Below, in pieces: positions 24,447-31,767 of a DNA stretch of 31,821 bases (within the stretch, counting starts at the first letter, position 1; every line of letters starts with the position of its first letter). The stretch is from assembly GCA_937876395.1 (NCBI GenBank), contig CALEIM010000108.1, positions 1-31,821 on the forward strand, read 5' to 3'. The notes below the pieces were generated by a model that was not told the origin of the DNA, did not search any database, and saw only the letters and a program-made list of their open reading frames with translations. The translations under genes and the position numbers were made by a program. This DNA is from an uncultured Wenzhouxiangella sp. Its GTDB lineage: Bacteria; Pseudomonadota; Gammaproteobacteria; Xanthomonadales; Wenzhouxiangellaceae.

Positions 24447-24499
24447 TTGCCGCAAGCAAAAAGCATTGCGACAGAGAGCGGCTACGCGTACCCCCGACG
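24447..24499 (+). repeat. 53-bp structured intergenic repeat, copy B
   Basis: The second copy of the element at 2895-2947, with 10 differences and no gaps. The first hairpin reads GCCGCA with TGCGAC, and the palindromic one TACGCGTA. As in copy A, it lies downstream of a gene whose TAG stop is part of GTAG. Confidence 0.8.
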
Positions 24500-24805
24500 C
24501 TTGATGACCAAAGTCCTTGTCTTGGCCGATTTTTAACCTTGGGCAGCGTCCAAATCAACCTTGATTCTGAAACCAATACCACGCTTCGCGACCATATCCA
24601 GCGTACCGACGAGCCACTCGAGAACACGTTGCACCGAATGTTGCGTGAGGAGCTTCAGAAGGTCGGTTAACGATCCGGTGGTTGAACTACACCCCAAGAT
24701 CCGTTTCGGCCCACGATCTTGCAACTTCACCGCAACAAATCACCCAACAGGTCGGTCAAACCAAGTTAGACTCCGTTGAGTTATGTATTTGGAGGAAACT
24801 CTGTC
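24500..24805. other. Intergenic stretch without a supported gene
   Basis: About 300 nt between the structured repeat and hicB. Short open frames exist on both strands (for example a minus-strand frame at 24533-24730 ending FRIKVDLDAAQG, vaguely like the C-terminus of an XRE-type antitoxin), but none has a convincing start, motif or ribosome-binding site. It may be decayed toxin-antitoxin sequence. I see no promoter or terminator that I can support. Confidence 0.5.
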
Positions 24806-25015
24806 ATGAAAACCTTCACTGCCGTTGTAGAGAAAGATCGAGACACTGGTTTCTACGTTGGATATATCCCTGGTTTTTCAGGTGCCCATTCGCAGGGTGA
24901 AACGCTCGATGAACTGCTCCAAAACCTTCAGGAGGCTATCGAGATGCTGCTGGAGGACGATGCAGCCCCGACCGGGGCCGAGTTCATCGGGACCCAGCAA
25001 ATAGTTGTGGCGTAA
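24806..25015 (+). CDS. HicB-like protein (UPF0150), apparently orphan
   Basis: 69 aa from ATG 24806, which has GGAGG 10 nt upstream; an upstream in-frame start at 24776 lacks this. The sequence KTFTAVVEKDRDTGFYVGYIPGFSGAHSQGETLDELLQNLQEAIEMLLED is the partial RNase-H-like fold of HicB antitoxins. There is room for no HicA on either side (137 nt upstream to the last frame, 82 nt downstream), so it looks solitary, or its partner was lost. Short HicB proteins without the C-terminal DNA-binding domain are common. Confidence 0.82.
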   Translation: MKTFTAVVEKDRDTGFYVGYIPGFSGAHSQGETLDELLQNLQEAIEMLLEDDAAPTGAEFIGTQQIVVA

Positions 25016-25063
25016 TGGGTACCACTCCATAGCTTGCATGCTGGTGGGTGATAGCTTAATCTG

Positions 25064-25083
25064 GCACATGTATTTTTATGTGC
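25064..25083. promoter_or_regulatory. Inverted repeat before vapB, possible operator
   Basis: GCACAT and ATGTGC form 6-bp arms around an AT-rich 8-nt centre, ending 14 nt before the VapB start codon. This is where autoregulating AbrB-type antitoxins usually bind. The assignment rests on position and symmetry alone. Confidence 0.45.
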
Positions 25084-25097
25084 AACTAGTGACCTGA

Positions 25098-25364
25098 ATG
25101 CCACATTGCCCCAGCAATAACGAAATCCAGATCGGCGCTCAGGGTCGGGTGGTCATCCCGGCCGAGCTGCGCAAGTCGTTGAACCTGAAGCCCGGCGACC
25201 GGCTTGTTGCGCGCCAGGAGGAACAAAGCTTGATACTGGAGCGGCGTGAATCAGTCGAGAAGCGACTATGGGCGCTGTTTTCGCATATTCCCGAGGATGT
25301 CAGCCTGGTTGGCGAGTTGATGGCTGAACGTCGGGCTGAAGCCCGGCGGGAGAATGACGAGTGA
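25098..25364 (+). CDS. vapB: AbrB/SpoVT-type antitoxin (VapB-like)
   Basis: 88 aa. An AbrB-fold swapped-hairpin domain is seen in IQIGAQGRVVIPAELRKSLNLKPGDRLVARQEEQSLILERR (about 10-51), followed by a charged helix that would bind the toxin. It should neutralise the PIN toxin encoded immediately downstream and repress the operon. Its TGA overlaps the toxin GTG by 4 nt. No strong Shine-Dalgarno sequence precedes the ATG; a GTG 9 nt upstream is an alternative. Confidence 0.85.
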   Translation: MPHCPSNNEIQIGAQGRVVIPAELRKSLNLKPGDRLVARQEEQSLILERRESVEKRLWALFSHIPEDVSLVGELMAERRAEARRENDE

Positions 25365-25741
25365 AATTCGTGCTGGACGCCTCGGCAGTGCTGGCCTATG
25401 TACACCAGGAATCCGGCTGGAATGCCGTGCAGGCAGTGATCGAAAACGCCTGTATCAGCGCAGTCAACTGGAGCGAAATACTGCAGAAAACCGCACAAAA
25501 GGGGCTGGATTCCGATCTGGCGGGCACGCTGCTGCAGGAACGAGGCTTGGCGATCCAACCATTTTCCGCCCGGCAAGCCGAACTTGCAGCATCCTTGTGG
25601 GCAAGCACCCGTGACCACGGATTGTCCCTGGCCGACCGCGCCTGCCTGGCGCTGGCCCTTGACAGGAAGCTGCCAGTGCTGACCGCCGACAAAGCCTGGA
25701 GCGGACTCAAACTGGATATCGCCGTGGAATTGTGCCGCTAA
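25361..25741 (+). CDS. vapC: PIN-domain toxin (VapC-like ribonuclease)
   Basis: 126 aa from GTG 25361. The PIN-domain acidic residues are D6 (FVLDASAVLA), E39 (VNWSEIL), D92 (LADRACLALA) and D110 (LTADKAW), so the Mg-dependent RNase site is intact. It overlaps vapB by 4 nt, which ensures coupled translation of antitoxin then toxin. VapC enzymes cut tRNA or rRNA; the target here cannot be predicted. The gene looks complete. Confidence 0.87.
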   Translation: MKFVLDASAVLAYVHQESGWNAVQAVIENACISAVNWSEILQKTAQKGLDSDLAGTLLQERGLAIQPFSARQAELAASLWASTRDHGLSLADRACLALALDRKLPVLTADKAWSGLKLDIAVELCR

Positions 25742-25935
25742 TACCGAAATCCTCTGCCCCCATCCCCGCCCAGCCGCTGAATCCGGTCTTTATCATCGAT
25801 GGGCAGGAACTGGTCATGGGCACCCAATTCATGGCTGCTGTACCCGAACGCGAATTGCGCAGCGCCATTGGCTACCTCGCCGATCAGCGAGATGAAATCA
25901 TCTCAGCACTGGCCATGCTGTTTTTCGGGTTTTGA
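25732..25935 (+). CDS. Small protein of unknown function after VapC
   Basis: 67 aa from a GTG that overlaps the end of vapC by 10 nt in another frame. The sequence PLIPKSSAPIPAQPLNPVFIIDGQELVMGTQFMAAVPERELRSAIGYLADQRDEIISALAMLFFGF looks like a real small protein: a proline-rich start, then an amphipathic helix. No ribosome-binding site stands out, and the family is not known to me. It could be a third member of the VapBC operon or a chance frame. Confidence 0.4.
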   Translation: MPLIPKSSAPIPAQPLNPVFIIDGQELVMGTQFMAAVPERELRSAIGYLADQRDEIISALAMLFFGF

Positions 25936-25948
25936 ATAGTAGATAGGT

Positions 25949-25962
25949 TTCAGGGTTCAGGG
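25949..25962. repeat. TTCAGGG x2 heptamer before parD
   Basis: Two exact adjacent TTCAGGG units in a stretch with 7-base periodicity, 12 nt before the parD operator. It belongs to the same class of short heptameric repeats found upstream of pseC and the PIG-L gene. Confidence 0.6.
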
Positions 25963-25973
25963 TCCCCACGATC

Positions 25974-25990
25974 GTATGATAATATCATAC
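25974..25990. promoter_or_regulatory. Perfect palindrome, probable ParD operator
   Basis: GTATGATAATATCATAC has 8-bp arms around one central base and ends 23 nt before the parD ATG. It contains TATGAT, a good match to a sigma-70 -10 hexamer, so ParD binding would block the promoter. No clear -35 is visible. Confidence 0.7.
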
Positions 25991-26013
25991 CTTGTAAACT
26001 TGGAACACCAACC

Positions 26014-26268
26014 ATGAGCATGCACCGGAAAACCATCACGCTGACCGAGCAACAGAATACTTGGGTCAAAGGGCAGATTGAGAGCGGGCACTTTGGAAAT
26101 GACAGTGAATATATTCGTGAGCTCATCCGAAGAGATCAGCAGTCCAAAGAACATCTTGCCGCGCTGAGGCAGGCCTTGGTCGAGGGTGAAAATAGCGGCC
26201 CGCCTATACCGCTCGATATTGCAGCTATCAAGGCGGCTGGTCGAAAGCGGTTCCAAGGTGCCAAATAG
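26014..26268 (+). CDS. parD: ParD-family antitoxin
   Basis: 84 aa, a ribbon-helix-helix protein. RKTITLTEQQNTWVKGQIESGHFGNDSEYIRELIRRDQQ (5-43) is the DNA-binding part, and the C-terminal EGENSGPPIPLDIAAIKAAGRKRF is the toxin-wrapping tail. A perfect palindrome with a -10-like hexamer lies 23 nt upstream. The toxin gene follows after 8 nt. An internal Met at position 3 is an equally good start. Confidence 0.88.
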   Translation: MSMHRKTITLTEQQNTWVKGQIESGHFGNDSEYIRELIRRDQQSKEHLAALRQALVEGENSGPPIPLDIAAIKAAGRKRFQGAK

Positions 26269-26276
26269 GATTTGCA

Positions 26277-26573
26277 GTGGTTGAACTATCCGTCACGCCA
26301 AGGGCGGAATCTGATCTTTTGGAGATTTGGCTATACACCTGCCACGCATGGGGTCCGGACCAGGCAGACCGATATATTGACCACATCGTGGCCGGAATGA
26401 AGCAGCTTATGAACCACCCACAACTCGGCGCAAACTATGCCCATGTCTTGCCTGGATACCGGAGGTTGCAGGTCAAGCATCATGGCGTCTTTTATCAGGT
26501 AACTGAACAGCACATAGTGCTTATCCGCGTACTCCACGAAGACATGGATACGACGGAACGACTTCTGGATTAG
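26277..26573 (+). CDS. parE: ParE/RelE-family toxin
   Basis: 98 aa from a GTG 8 nt after parD. The fold is shown by VELSVTPRAESDLLEIWLYTCHAWGPDQADRYIDHIVAGMKQL and LPGYRRLQVKHHGVFYQVTEQHIVLIRVLHEDMDTTERL. The YRR...HGVFYQV...IRVLHEDMD pattern is typical of ParE toxins, which poison DNA gyrase. It appears intact, and with ParD upstream forms a standard type II module. Confidence 0.88.
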   Translation: MVELSVTPRAESDLLEIWLYTCHAWGPDQADRYIDHIVAGMKQLMNHPQLGANYAHVLPGYRRLQVKHHGVFYQVTEQHIVLIRVLHEDMDTTERLLD

Positions 26574-26605
26574 CCTTACAAAAACACTGGTGTACCCCGT
26601 CACAA

Positions 26606-26701
26606 TTTTTGTGTAATCTACGAGAGGCATTAGCCAATCTACGTGAAGCCACCGAGCTATATCTCGAAGAGTCCCCGTTTTCAGGACATGGCCAAGCATA
26701 A
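26606..26701 (+). pseudogene. HicB-like C-terminal remnant
   Basis: One frame reads LREALANLREATELYLEESPFSGHGQA before a stop. The part EALANLREATELYLEE matches the conserved helix of HicB-type proteins closely, but the preceding beta-strand part is out of frame or missing and there is no start codon. It differs from the intact hicB at 24806, so it is not a recent copy of it. With the REP unit at 26817 it fills the 318-nt gap between parE and the VOC gene. Confidence 0.6.
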
Positions 26702-26816
26702 GAATACGGCCTCCCGTTGACACATCGACCCGCCAACCCATCGGGGGCACGCTGCGCTGTGGTTTGCCGCGCACGGGACACATTGCCGCCCATGTCAAGG
26801 CAACCTACAACCCCCG

Positions 26817-26842
26817 GTAGTTCGGGGTGACATCCCCGACGA
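26817..26842 (+). repeat. Single REP element
   Basis: GTAG followed by TTCGGGG, TGACA and TCCCCGA: a plus-oriented unit with a clear stem, like those at 6177, 10532 and 23847. It lies at the downstream edge of the toxin-antitoxin block. Confidence 0.7.
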
Positions 26843-26891
26843 TTATTCGACTTTCGCCCATATTAGCCTTGAGCCTTTTTTATCGAACCTG

Positions 26892-27257
26892 ATGTCAAAA
26901 ACTCCAAAATTCACCGCCGGCCCCAACATCGCAATGAAGGTGCCGCCTCACGCCTATGACGACACCGTGCGCTTTTATCGGAACGTTCTTGGTTTTCGCG
27001 AGATCGTCGAGCACCGACCATCCGTCGTCTTCGAGTTCGGCAGCAACCGTCTGTGGATCGACCGTGTGCCAGGTTTGAGTCAGGCAGAAACCTGGCTGGA
27101 GGTCCAGACCGATGATCTGGCTAGCGCAGAGAAACTCCTGGAATCCGAGAATGTGGTGCGCTGCGATGAAATCGAGTCGTTACCGGAGGGTTTCAAGGCG
27201 TTTTGGGTGTCAAGTCCGGCATCCATTATTCATCTGGTTCGACAGCAGAAGCTGTGA
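26892..27257 (+). CDS. VOC (glyoxalase/bleomycin-resistance fold) protein
   Basis: 121 aa with the paired beta-alpha-beta-beta-beta pattern of the VOC superfamily: MKVPPHAYDDTVRFYRNVLGFREIVEHRPSVVFEFGSNRLWIDRV, then TWLEVQTDDLASAEKLLES and FWVSSPASIIHLV. Substrate unknown. It may be a metal-dependent lyase, dioxygenase or binding protein. A TTGAGCC heptamer and a T-tract precede the start, with no clear ribosome-binding site. It is the last non-sugar gene before the second amidotransferase. Confidence 0.8.
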   Translation: MSKTPKFTAGPNIAMKVPPHAYDDTVRFYRNVLGFREIVEHRPSVVFEFGSNRLWIDRVPGLSQAETWLEVQTDDLASAEKLLESENVVRCDEIESLPEGFKAFWVSSPASIIHLVRQQKL

Positions 27258-27377
27258 TGCTGTGCAGACCAAAAGAACGCCCCGGCCTACCCCGTCGAAT
27301 CCCCACGAATGAACTCATGCCTGGGGCCGCGAACCAAGCAAGTCGTGCCACTCTGAACGTCAAATAGACAGCAAGAT

Positions 27378-29240
27378 ATGTGTGCAATTGCAGGAATGGT
27401 TCTCAAAAGGGACCTGCCGTCCGAGCGGATCGATCAGTTTATTGCTTCGGCTGATTTGATGCGTCATCGTGGGCCGGATCATAAAGGCGTCTACCGGAAT
27501 GGTCGGGTGGTCCTGGTTCACTATCGACTCCGCATCATTGATCTGTCGTCAGATGCCAATCAGCCCTTCCATAGCAGCAGTGGGCGCATGGTGACCGCTT
27601 ACAACGGCGAGATTTACAATTTTAGGGACTTGGCGGCAAAACACGCAATCGACCCGCGAACCCGTTCGGATACCGAAGTGATGCTGGAATGCTTCGAGCG
27701 ATTCGGAGCCGACGCATTTCCCGACTGGAACGGCATTTTTGCTGCGGCTATTCATGACTGTCAACAACAGCGGCTTCACCTGGTACGAGATCGCTTTGGT
27801 GTAAAGCCGCTATATTACTTTGAGACCAATGAAGCGCTGCTGTTTTCGTCAGAAGCCAAAGTAATTCTTGACTGGCTGCCCCAATTCCGTATTTCGAGCC
27901 GAGCGCTTTCACAATACATGCTCTATGGCCATGCTACAGGGACGGACGGTTTCGTCGAGGGGCTCAAGCGCCTGGCGCCGGGCGAGCATCTTGTAGTCGA
28001 TATCACTTGCGGGAAAACTATCAAGCAATGTCGTTTCTGGACGCTTGGTGAGCTTGAAGAATCGACAATATCGACGAAAGAAGCTATTGACCAGACCCGA
28101 ATCCTGCTTGAAAACGCTGTCCGCCGCCAATTGATTTCTGACGTGCCGGTAGGTTTGTTTCTTAGCGGTGGAATTGATTCCAGCAGCATTGCGGCAATTG
28201 CAAGCAAGTTTTCTTCGAACCCAATGGATGCCTACTCCATCGAATATGACGTCAACATTGGGGGCCAGAGTGAGATGGACCGCGCCCGCCTGGTCGCCAG
28301 GCAGTTCGGGCTTCGTCACCACGAGATCCAGCTCAGCGCCGCTCAGGTCGCAGATGTTTTCGGTGAGGTGGTATTTCAGTACGACGAGCCCTTCGCCGAT
28401 GCGGCCTCGGTCGCGCTGTACCAGCTTTCCAGAGCCTGTGGGGGGAACCAGCGTGTAGTCCTGCAGGGCGACGGCGGGGATGAACTGTTTGCCGGCTACC
28501 GACGATACAGCGTCCTGCATTATCACCGGCTCAACCGCTTGACCACTGCTTTTCATCGCTTTCTTCCGCGCAGCAGATTCAGGCAGCGGCTGGAGCGACT
28601 TCATGGCGTTCTAGCCAATTCGGACCGGTCCAGACTGATTGCCAAATACCTGACCGAAGAGACCCAGGCCAGCAATCCGGCCAGAATGTTGAGCGAAAGC
28701 CTCCAGCAGTCCATCGCCAGATTTACAGGCGAAGAAGATTACATCGAGTTTGGAAGCAAACATGCCAGGCTGGACCCGGTTCAGCAACTGCTGTATACCG
28801 ATACCGGCATTCTCCTTCCATGGAAGTATCTGGAGAAGGTGGACAAGGCCACGATGCGATTCAGTATCGAATCCCGCGTTCCGTTTCTTGATAATGATCT
28901 GGCTGATTTCGTGCTTCCTCTTTCGTCGTCGACAAAAGTCAGTCACGGTCGGAAAAAATATATTTTGAGAAAAGCGATGCAGGGCCTGGTTCCCGATACC
29001 ATCCTGAATGGCCCCAAGCGTGGTTTCGACGTGCCGATAAGGGCCTGGATGGAAGGCGGCCTTCATGACCATGCCGCTGATCTGTTTGCCAGTGCCGACC
29101 CAAATTCCATTGATCGTGAAGCAGCCTCAACCGCGCTGACGGCCTATCAGTCCGGTGAACTGGAGTCCGTTCCACTGCTGTGGAAAACCATGGTTTTAGC
29201 CCAGTGGATGCGCCACTATCGGCACAAAATCGCAGCCTGA
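27378..29240 (+). CDS. AsnB-type glutamine-dependent amidotransferase (second)
   Basis: 620 aa. Nucleophile C2 (MCAIAGM), RHRGPDHKGV, YNGEIYNFRDL, RSDTEVMLE and RDRFGVKPLYYFE make up the glutaminase domain; SGGIDSS at 263-269, QGDGGDELFAGYRRY, and IESRVPFLDNDLADFV the synthetase domain. It is only moderately similar to the copy at 18581 (GDGGDE versus GEGADE loops), so the two probably amidate different carboxylates. It is closer to the AsnB/WbpS group found in O-antigen loci. A glycosyltransferase gene follows after 17 nt. Confidence 0.87.
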   Translation: MCAIAGMVLKRDLPSERIDQFIASADLMRHRGPDHKGVYRNGRVVLVHYRLRIIDLSSDANQPFHSSSGRMVTAYNGEIYNFRDLAAKHAIDPRTRSDTEVMLECFERFGADAFPDWNGIFAAAIHDCQQQRLHLVRDRFGVKPLYYFETNEALLFSSEAKVILDWLPQFRISSRALSQYMLYGHATGTDGFVEGLKRLAPGEHLVVDITCGKTIKQCRFWTLGELEESTISTKEAIDQTRILLENAVRRQLISDVPVGLFLSGGIDSSSIAAIASKFSSNPMDAYSIEYDVNIGGQSEMDRARLVARQFGLRHHEIQLSAAQVADVFGEVVFQYDEPFADAASVALYQLSRACGGNQRVVLQGDGGDELFAGYRRYSVLHYHRLNRLTTAFHRFLPRSRFRQRLERLHGVLANSDRSRLIAKYLTEETQASNPARMLSESLQQSIARFTGEEDYIEFGSKHARLDPVQQLLYTDTGILLPWKYLEKVDKATMRFSIESRVPFLDNDLADFVLPLSSSTKVSHGRKKYILRKAMQGLVPDTILNGPKRGFDVPIRAWMEGGLHDHAADLFASADPNSIDREAASTALTAYQSGELESVPLLWKTMVLAQWMRHYRHKIAA

Positions 29241-29257
29241 AAGTCCGAGTTTCTGAG

Positions 29258-30361
29258 ATGGCGAGGGTCTGCTTTGTCTGTATTTCCATGCGCGGAGGTG
29301 GTACGGAACGGGTCGTGGCCAGGCTGGCCAATGCCTTCTGCGAAAAACACCAGGTTCATATCGTGATCGTCCACCCTGCCGAGTCGTTTTATACGCTCGA
29401 TGAGCGAATCAAGCTGCACGGCTTGCCCGGCAGTCAGAAGAGCAAACCAAAGCTACTCCGAGCGGCGGCAATGCTGCGCCACATAAGACGTATGTTCCGC
29501 CAGATACAACCTGATATCATTCTTTCATTTGGTGAGCTGATCAGCCCCTTGGCGCGGCTCGCCAGCATTGGAAGTGGTGCAGGCTTTATCATATTCAATC
29601 GCGAATCCCCACTGAGAAGCCTGCGAGGACGCGCCGGAATTATCAATCCACTTGTCTATCCTCTTGCCGACATGGTTGTTACCCAAACCCACCAGGCAAA
29701 AGATCTGCTCAAAGGGCGTTATCGCTTTTCCAGGTTTCAGGTCATTCCCAACCCAATCGAGGTGCCCAGCAGTGTTGTTCCGATTGAAGAGCGCCCAAAC
29801 ACCGTTATCAGCGTTGGCCACCTTGGTGGTGAGAAGAACCAGCAGTCCCTGCTCCAGGCTTTCGCGGCATCGGATCACCGACATATCTGGACGCTGCAAA
29901 TTGTCGGCGATGGCCCTGACCGAAGTCGGTTGATCAAACTTGCAAATAGTCTGAACATTTCCGACCGGGTTGAGTTCATGGGGGAACGTAAAGACGTTCC
30001 CGAGCTATTATCGAGTGCGCGTATTTTTGCCTTTTCTTCGCTCTCCGAAGGCTTTCCGAATGCGCTGTCAGAAGCGCTCTCGCATGGCTGCGCCTGTATT
30101 TCCTATGACTGTATTACCGGACCCTCAGAACTGATCCAGCATGAAGTAAACGGCCTGCTGATCCAGACCGGCAATCAGGAACTCTTTACGGCCGAGCTGA
30201 ACCGGCTAATGGTTGATACTTCGTTGCAAAATCGACTTTCCATGGCCGCACAACAAGATATGAAGCGCTTTTCAGCCAAGCGGGTTCTGAAAGATTTTGA
30301 ACGGCTTGTCCAGCGCACAGCCCCTCAGATGGCAAAATGGCACTCATCACCATGCGACTGA
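29258..30361 (+). CDS. Glycosyltransferase family 4 (GalNAc-transferase-like)
   Basis: 367 aa from ATG 29258; an upstream in-frame ATG at 29180 lies in the amidotransferase gene. The N-terminal ARVCFVCISMRGGGTERVVARLANAF is the glycine-rich loop, FQVIPNPIEVP and VISVGHLGGEKNQQSLLQAF start the donor domain, and SLSEGFPNALSEALSHGCACISYDCITGPSELI holds the EX7E motif. The last segment resembles PglH/PglJ-type GalNAc transferases, but donor specificity is not secure. The stop TGA overlaps the ATG at 30361 of the next gene. Confidence 0.87.
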   Translation: MARVCFVCISMRGGGTERVVARLANAFCEKHQVHIVIVHPAESFYTLDERIKLHGLPGSQKSKPKLLRAAAMLRHIRRMFRQIQPDIILSFGELISPLARLASIGSGAGFIIFNRESPLRSLRGRAGIINPLVYPLADMVVTQTHQAKDLLKGRYRFSRFQVIPNPIEVPSSVVPIEERPNTVISVGHLGGEKNQQSLLQAFAASDHRHIWTLQIVGDGPDRSRLIKLANSLNISDRVEFMGERKDVPELLSSARIFAFSSLSEGFPNALSEALSHGCACISYDCITGPSELIQHEVNGLLIQTGNQELFTAELNRLMVDTSLQNRLSMAAQQDMKRFSAKRVLKDFERLVQRTAPQMAKWHSSPCD

Positions 30362-31506
30362 TGATCAACACCTCAATACTCCGCTTTGGCGGCGCGGTAC
30401 AAGTCGCGCTGTCGTTGATTCACGAGTGCCGTGCGCATCCGGAGCATGAGTATCATGTGGTGGTTGGTTCGGGCGTGGGCGCTGTACTGGACGAAGACGA
30501 CTTCCCCGACAATTTCCATTTTCATCACAAACAATTCGGAGTAATTGGACTGGGAAAACTGGCCAAAGTGCAGCGAGAAATGGCTAAATTGGAGGACCAG
30601 ATTCAGCCGGATTGCGTGGTAACCACCGCCGGCCCGGCTTACTGGCACAGCAAGGCGCCGCACCTGGTCGGTTTCAATCGAGGTCTGTTCATTTACCCGG
30701 AGATGATCTGGTTAGGTCTAATGGACAGGGGCAAACAGCTCCGGCTTGCGATACAGAGGACGATTCATCGCAGACTGTATCGGCGTGAAGCCGATGCGCT
30801 ACTTGTGCAGACCGATGACGTCAACCAGCGGGCGCAAAAATTCCTGGCAATTGAGCGTGTTTATACGGTAAGCAACACCTATAGCGGATGGTTTGATCAA
30901 CCAGCCAACTACCCACCGCGCTTGTCAAATCGCCGTACTACCAGGTTCCGATTTTTGACAGTAAGTAACTATTATCTGCACAAGAACCTGGAGCTGATTC
31001 CCGAGATTGTCCGGGTTCTGCCGAAGTCCATACGCAACCGCATTGAATTTGTCCTAACTCTGACAGAAAATGACTACCTACTGAAAATTGGTGGACCCAT
31101 ACCAAAGCAGATCAAACTGATCGGCCCGGTGCCGCCGCCGGAATGCCCTGCCCTGTACCGCGAATGCGATGCCATGTTTTTGCCAACTCTGGTCGAGTGC
31201 TTTTCTGCCTCCTATCCGGAAGCGATGAAGATGGAAAAACCCATCATCACCACCGACCTGGGTTTTGCCCGCAGCATCTGCGGGGATGCCGCGCTGTACT
31301 TTGAGCCATGCAACGCACAATCAGCGGCGGAACAAATCATGCGCCTGATCGACAACGACGATCTGAAAAACAGCCTGAAGAAAAACGGACTGAAACGGCT
31401 GTATGCATTTGACAGTCCGGCCCAGCGAGCAGAAAAAATACTGGCAATCTGTGCCAACCTGGCAGCCAATCACCAGCATGAAACTGCAAAAGCCAGCACC
31501 GCATAA
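30352..31506 (+). CDS. Glycosyltransferase family 4
   Basis: 384 aa from ATG 30352, giving MRLMINTSILRFGGAVQVALSLI, the usual opening of this group. ATG 30337 and ATG 30361 are alternatives; all overlap or abut the previous stop. The donor domain starts TRFRFLTVSNYYLHKNLELIPEIV, and LPTLVECFSASYPEAMKMEKPIITTDLGFARSICGDAALYFEP is the nucleotide-sugar binding region, with E-x7-E spaced as in GT4. The donor is unknown. It is the last gene of the sugar cluster in the window. Confidence 0.83.
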   Translation: MRLMINTSILRFGGAVQVALSLIHECRAHPEHEYHVVVGSGVGAVLDEDDFPDNFHFHHKQFGVIGLGKLAKVQREMAKLEDQIQPDCVVTTAGPAYWHSKAPHLVGFNRGLFIYPEMIWLGLMDRGKQLRLAIQRTIHRRLYRREADALLVQTDDVNQRAQKFLAIERVYTVSNTYSGWFDQPANYPPRLSNRRTTRFRFLTVSNYYLHKNLELIPEIVRVLPKSIRNRIEFVLTLTENDYLLKIGGPIPKQIKLIGPVPPPECPALYRECDAMFLPTLVECFSASYPEAMKMEKPIITTDLGFARSICGDAALYFEPCNAQSAAEQIMRLIDNDDLKNSLKKNGLKRLYAFDSPAQRAEKILAICANLAANHQHETAKASTA

Positions 31507-31539
31507 TCAAAACATTCAGTGCCCATGCTCAAGTATAAA

Positions 31540-31706
31540 ATCAGCTTCTTGCCACGCCCTGATGCTAATCTCCCGGGAGAAGTCAGCCGAGGGCATAGTA
31601 GGTGAGTGGCGCCACTGAAGGCCCGAGCCTAATTTGCTGATTTGGGGCTATCGAGCGGGTGGTGTGGGAGGAGAGGCATCGTAAGGCACCCTCCCTATCC
31701 CGATTA
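31540..31706 (+). mobile_element. Possible group II intron remnant
   Basis: The DNA around GAAGTCAGCCGAGGGCATAGT (reading GEVSRGHSR in one frame) resembles the stretch often found before reverse-transcriptase genes in bacterial group II introns. A hairpin follows: GGGAGG at 31666-31671 pairs with CCTCCC at 31690-31695, then TATCCCGATT. No reverse-transcriptase domain and no recognisable domain V were found, so this would be a decayed fragment. The call is from memory of pattern, without alignment. Confidence 0.3.
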
Positions 31707-31721
31707 GGCGACAGAGATAGA

Positions 31722-31758
31722 GTCAACTATAGTTGACAGGCAGTCAACCATAGTTTAT
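31722..31758. promoter_or_regulatory. Two operator half-repeats 21 bp apart
   Basis: A perfect 16-bp palindrome GTCAACTATAGTTGAC (31722-31737) is followed by an imperfect copy GTCAACCATAGTTTAT (31743-31758). The two start exactly 21 bp apart, two helical turns, so two repressor dimers could bind on the same DNA face. They overlap both promoter hexamers. Confidence 0.75.
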
Positions 31759-31761
31759 CAT
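31733..31761 (+). promoter_or_regulatory. Sigma-70-like promoter of the toxin gene
   Basis: TTGACA at 31733-31738 and TATCAT at 31756-31761 are separated by exactly 17 bp. A start point 7 nt beyond the -10 falls at 31768, the A of the ATG, so the transcript may be leaderless. Confidence 0.65.
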
Positions 31762-31767
31762 TGGACC

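Noticed and set aside
24233..24670. Plus-strand frame running from inside the pyrimidine-dimer glycosylase into the gap, ending in a helical segment
   Set aside because: It starts within another gene, crosses the structured repeat, and its last 40 residues have no start codon of their own.
24533..24730. Minus-strand 65-codon frame ending FRIKVDLDAAQG, possibly an XRE antitoxin tail
   Set aside because: No ribosome-binding site, no helix-turn-helix, and the opposite strand reads equally protein-like. Mentioned only in the description of the gap.
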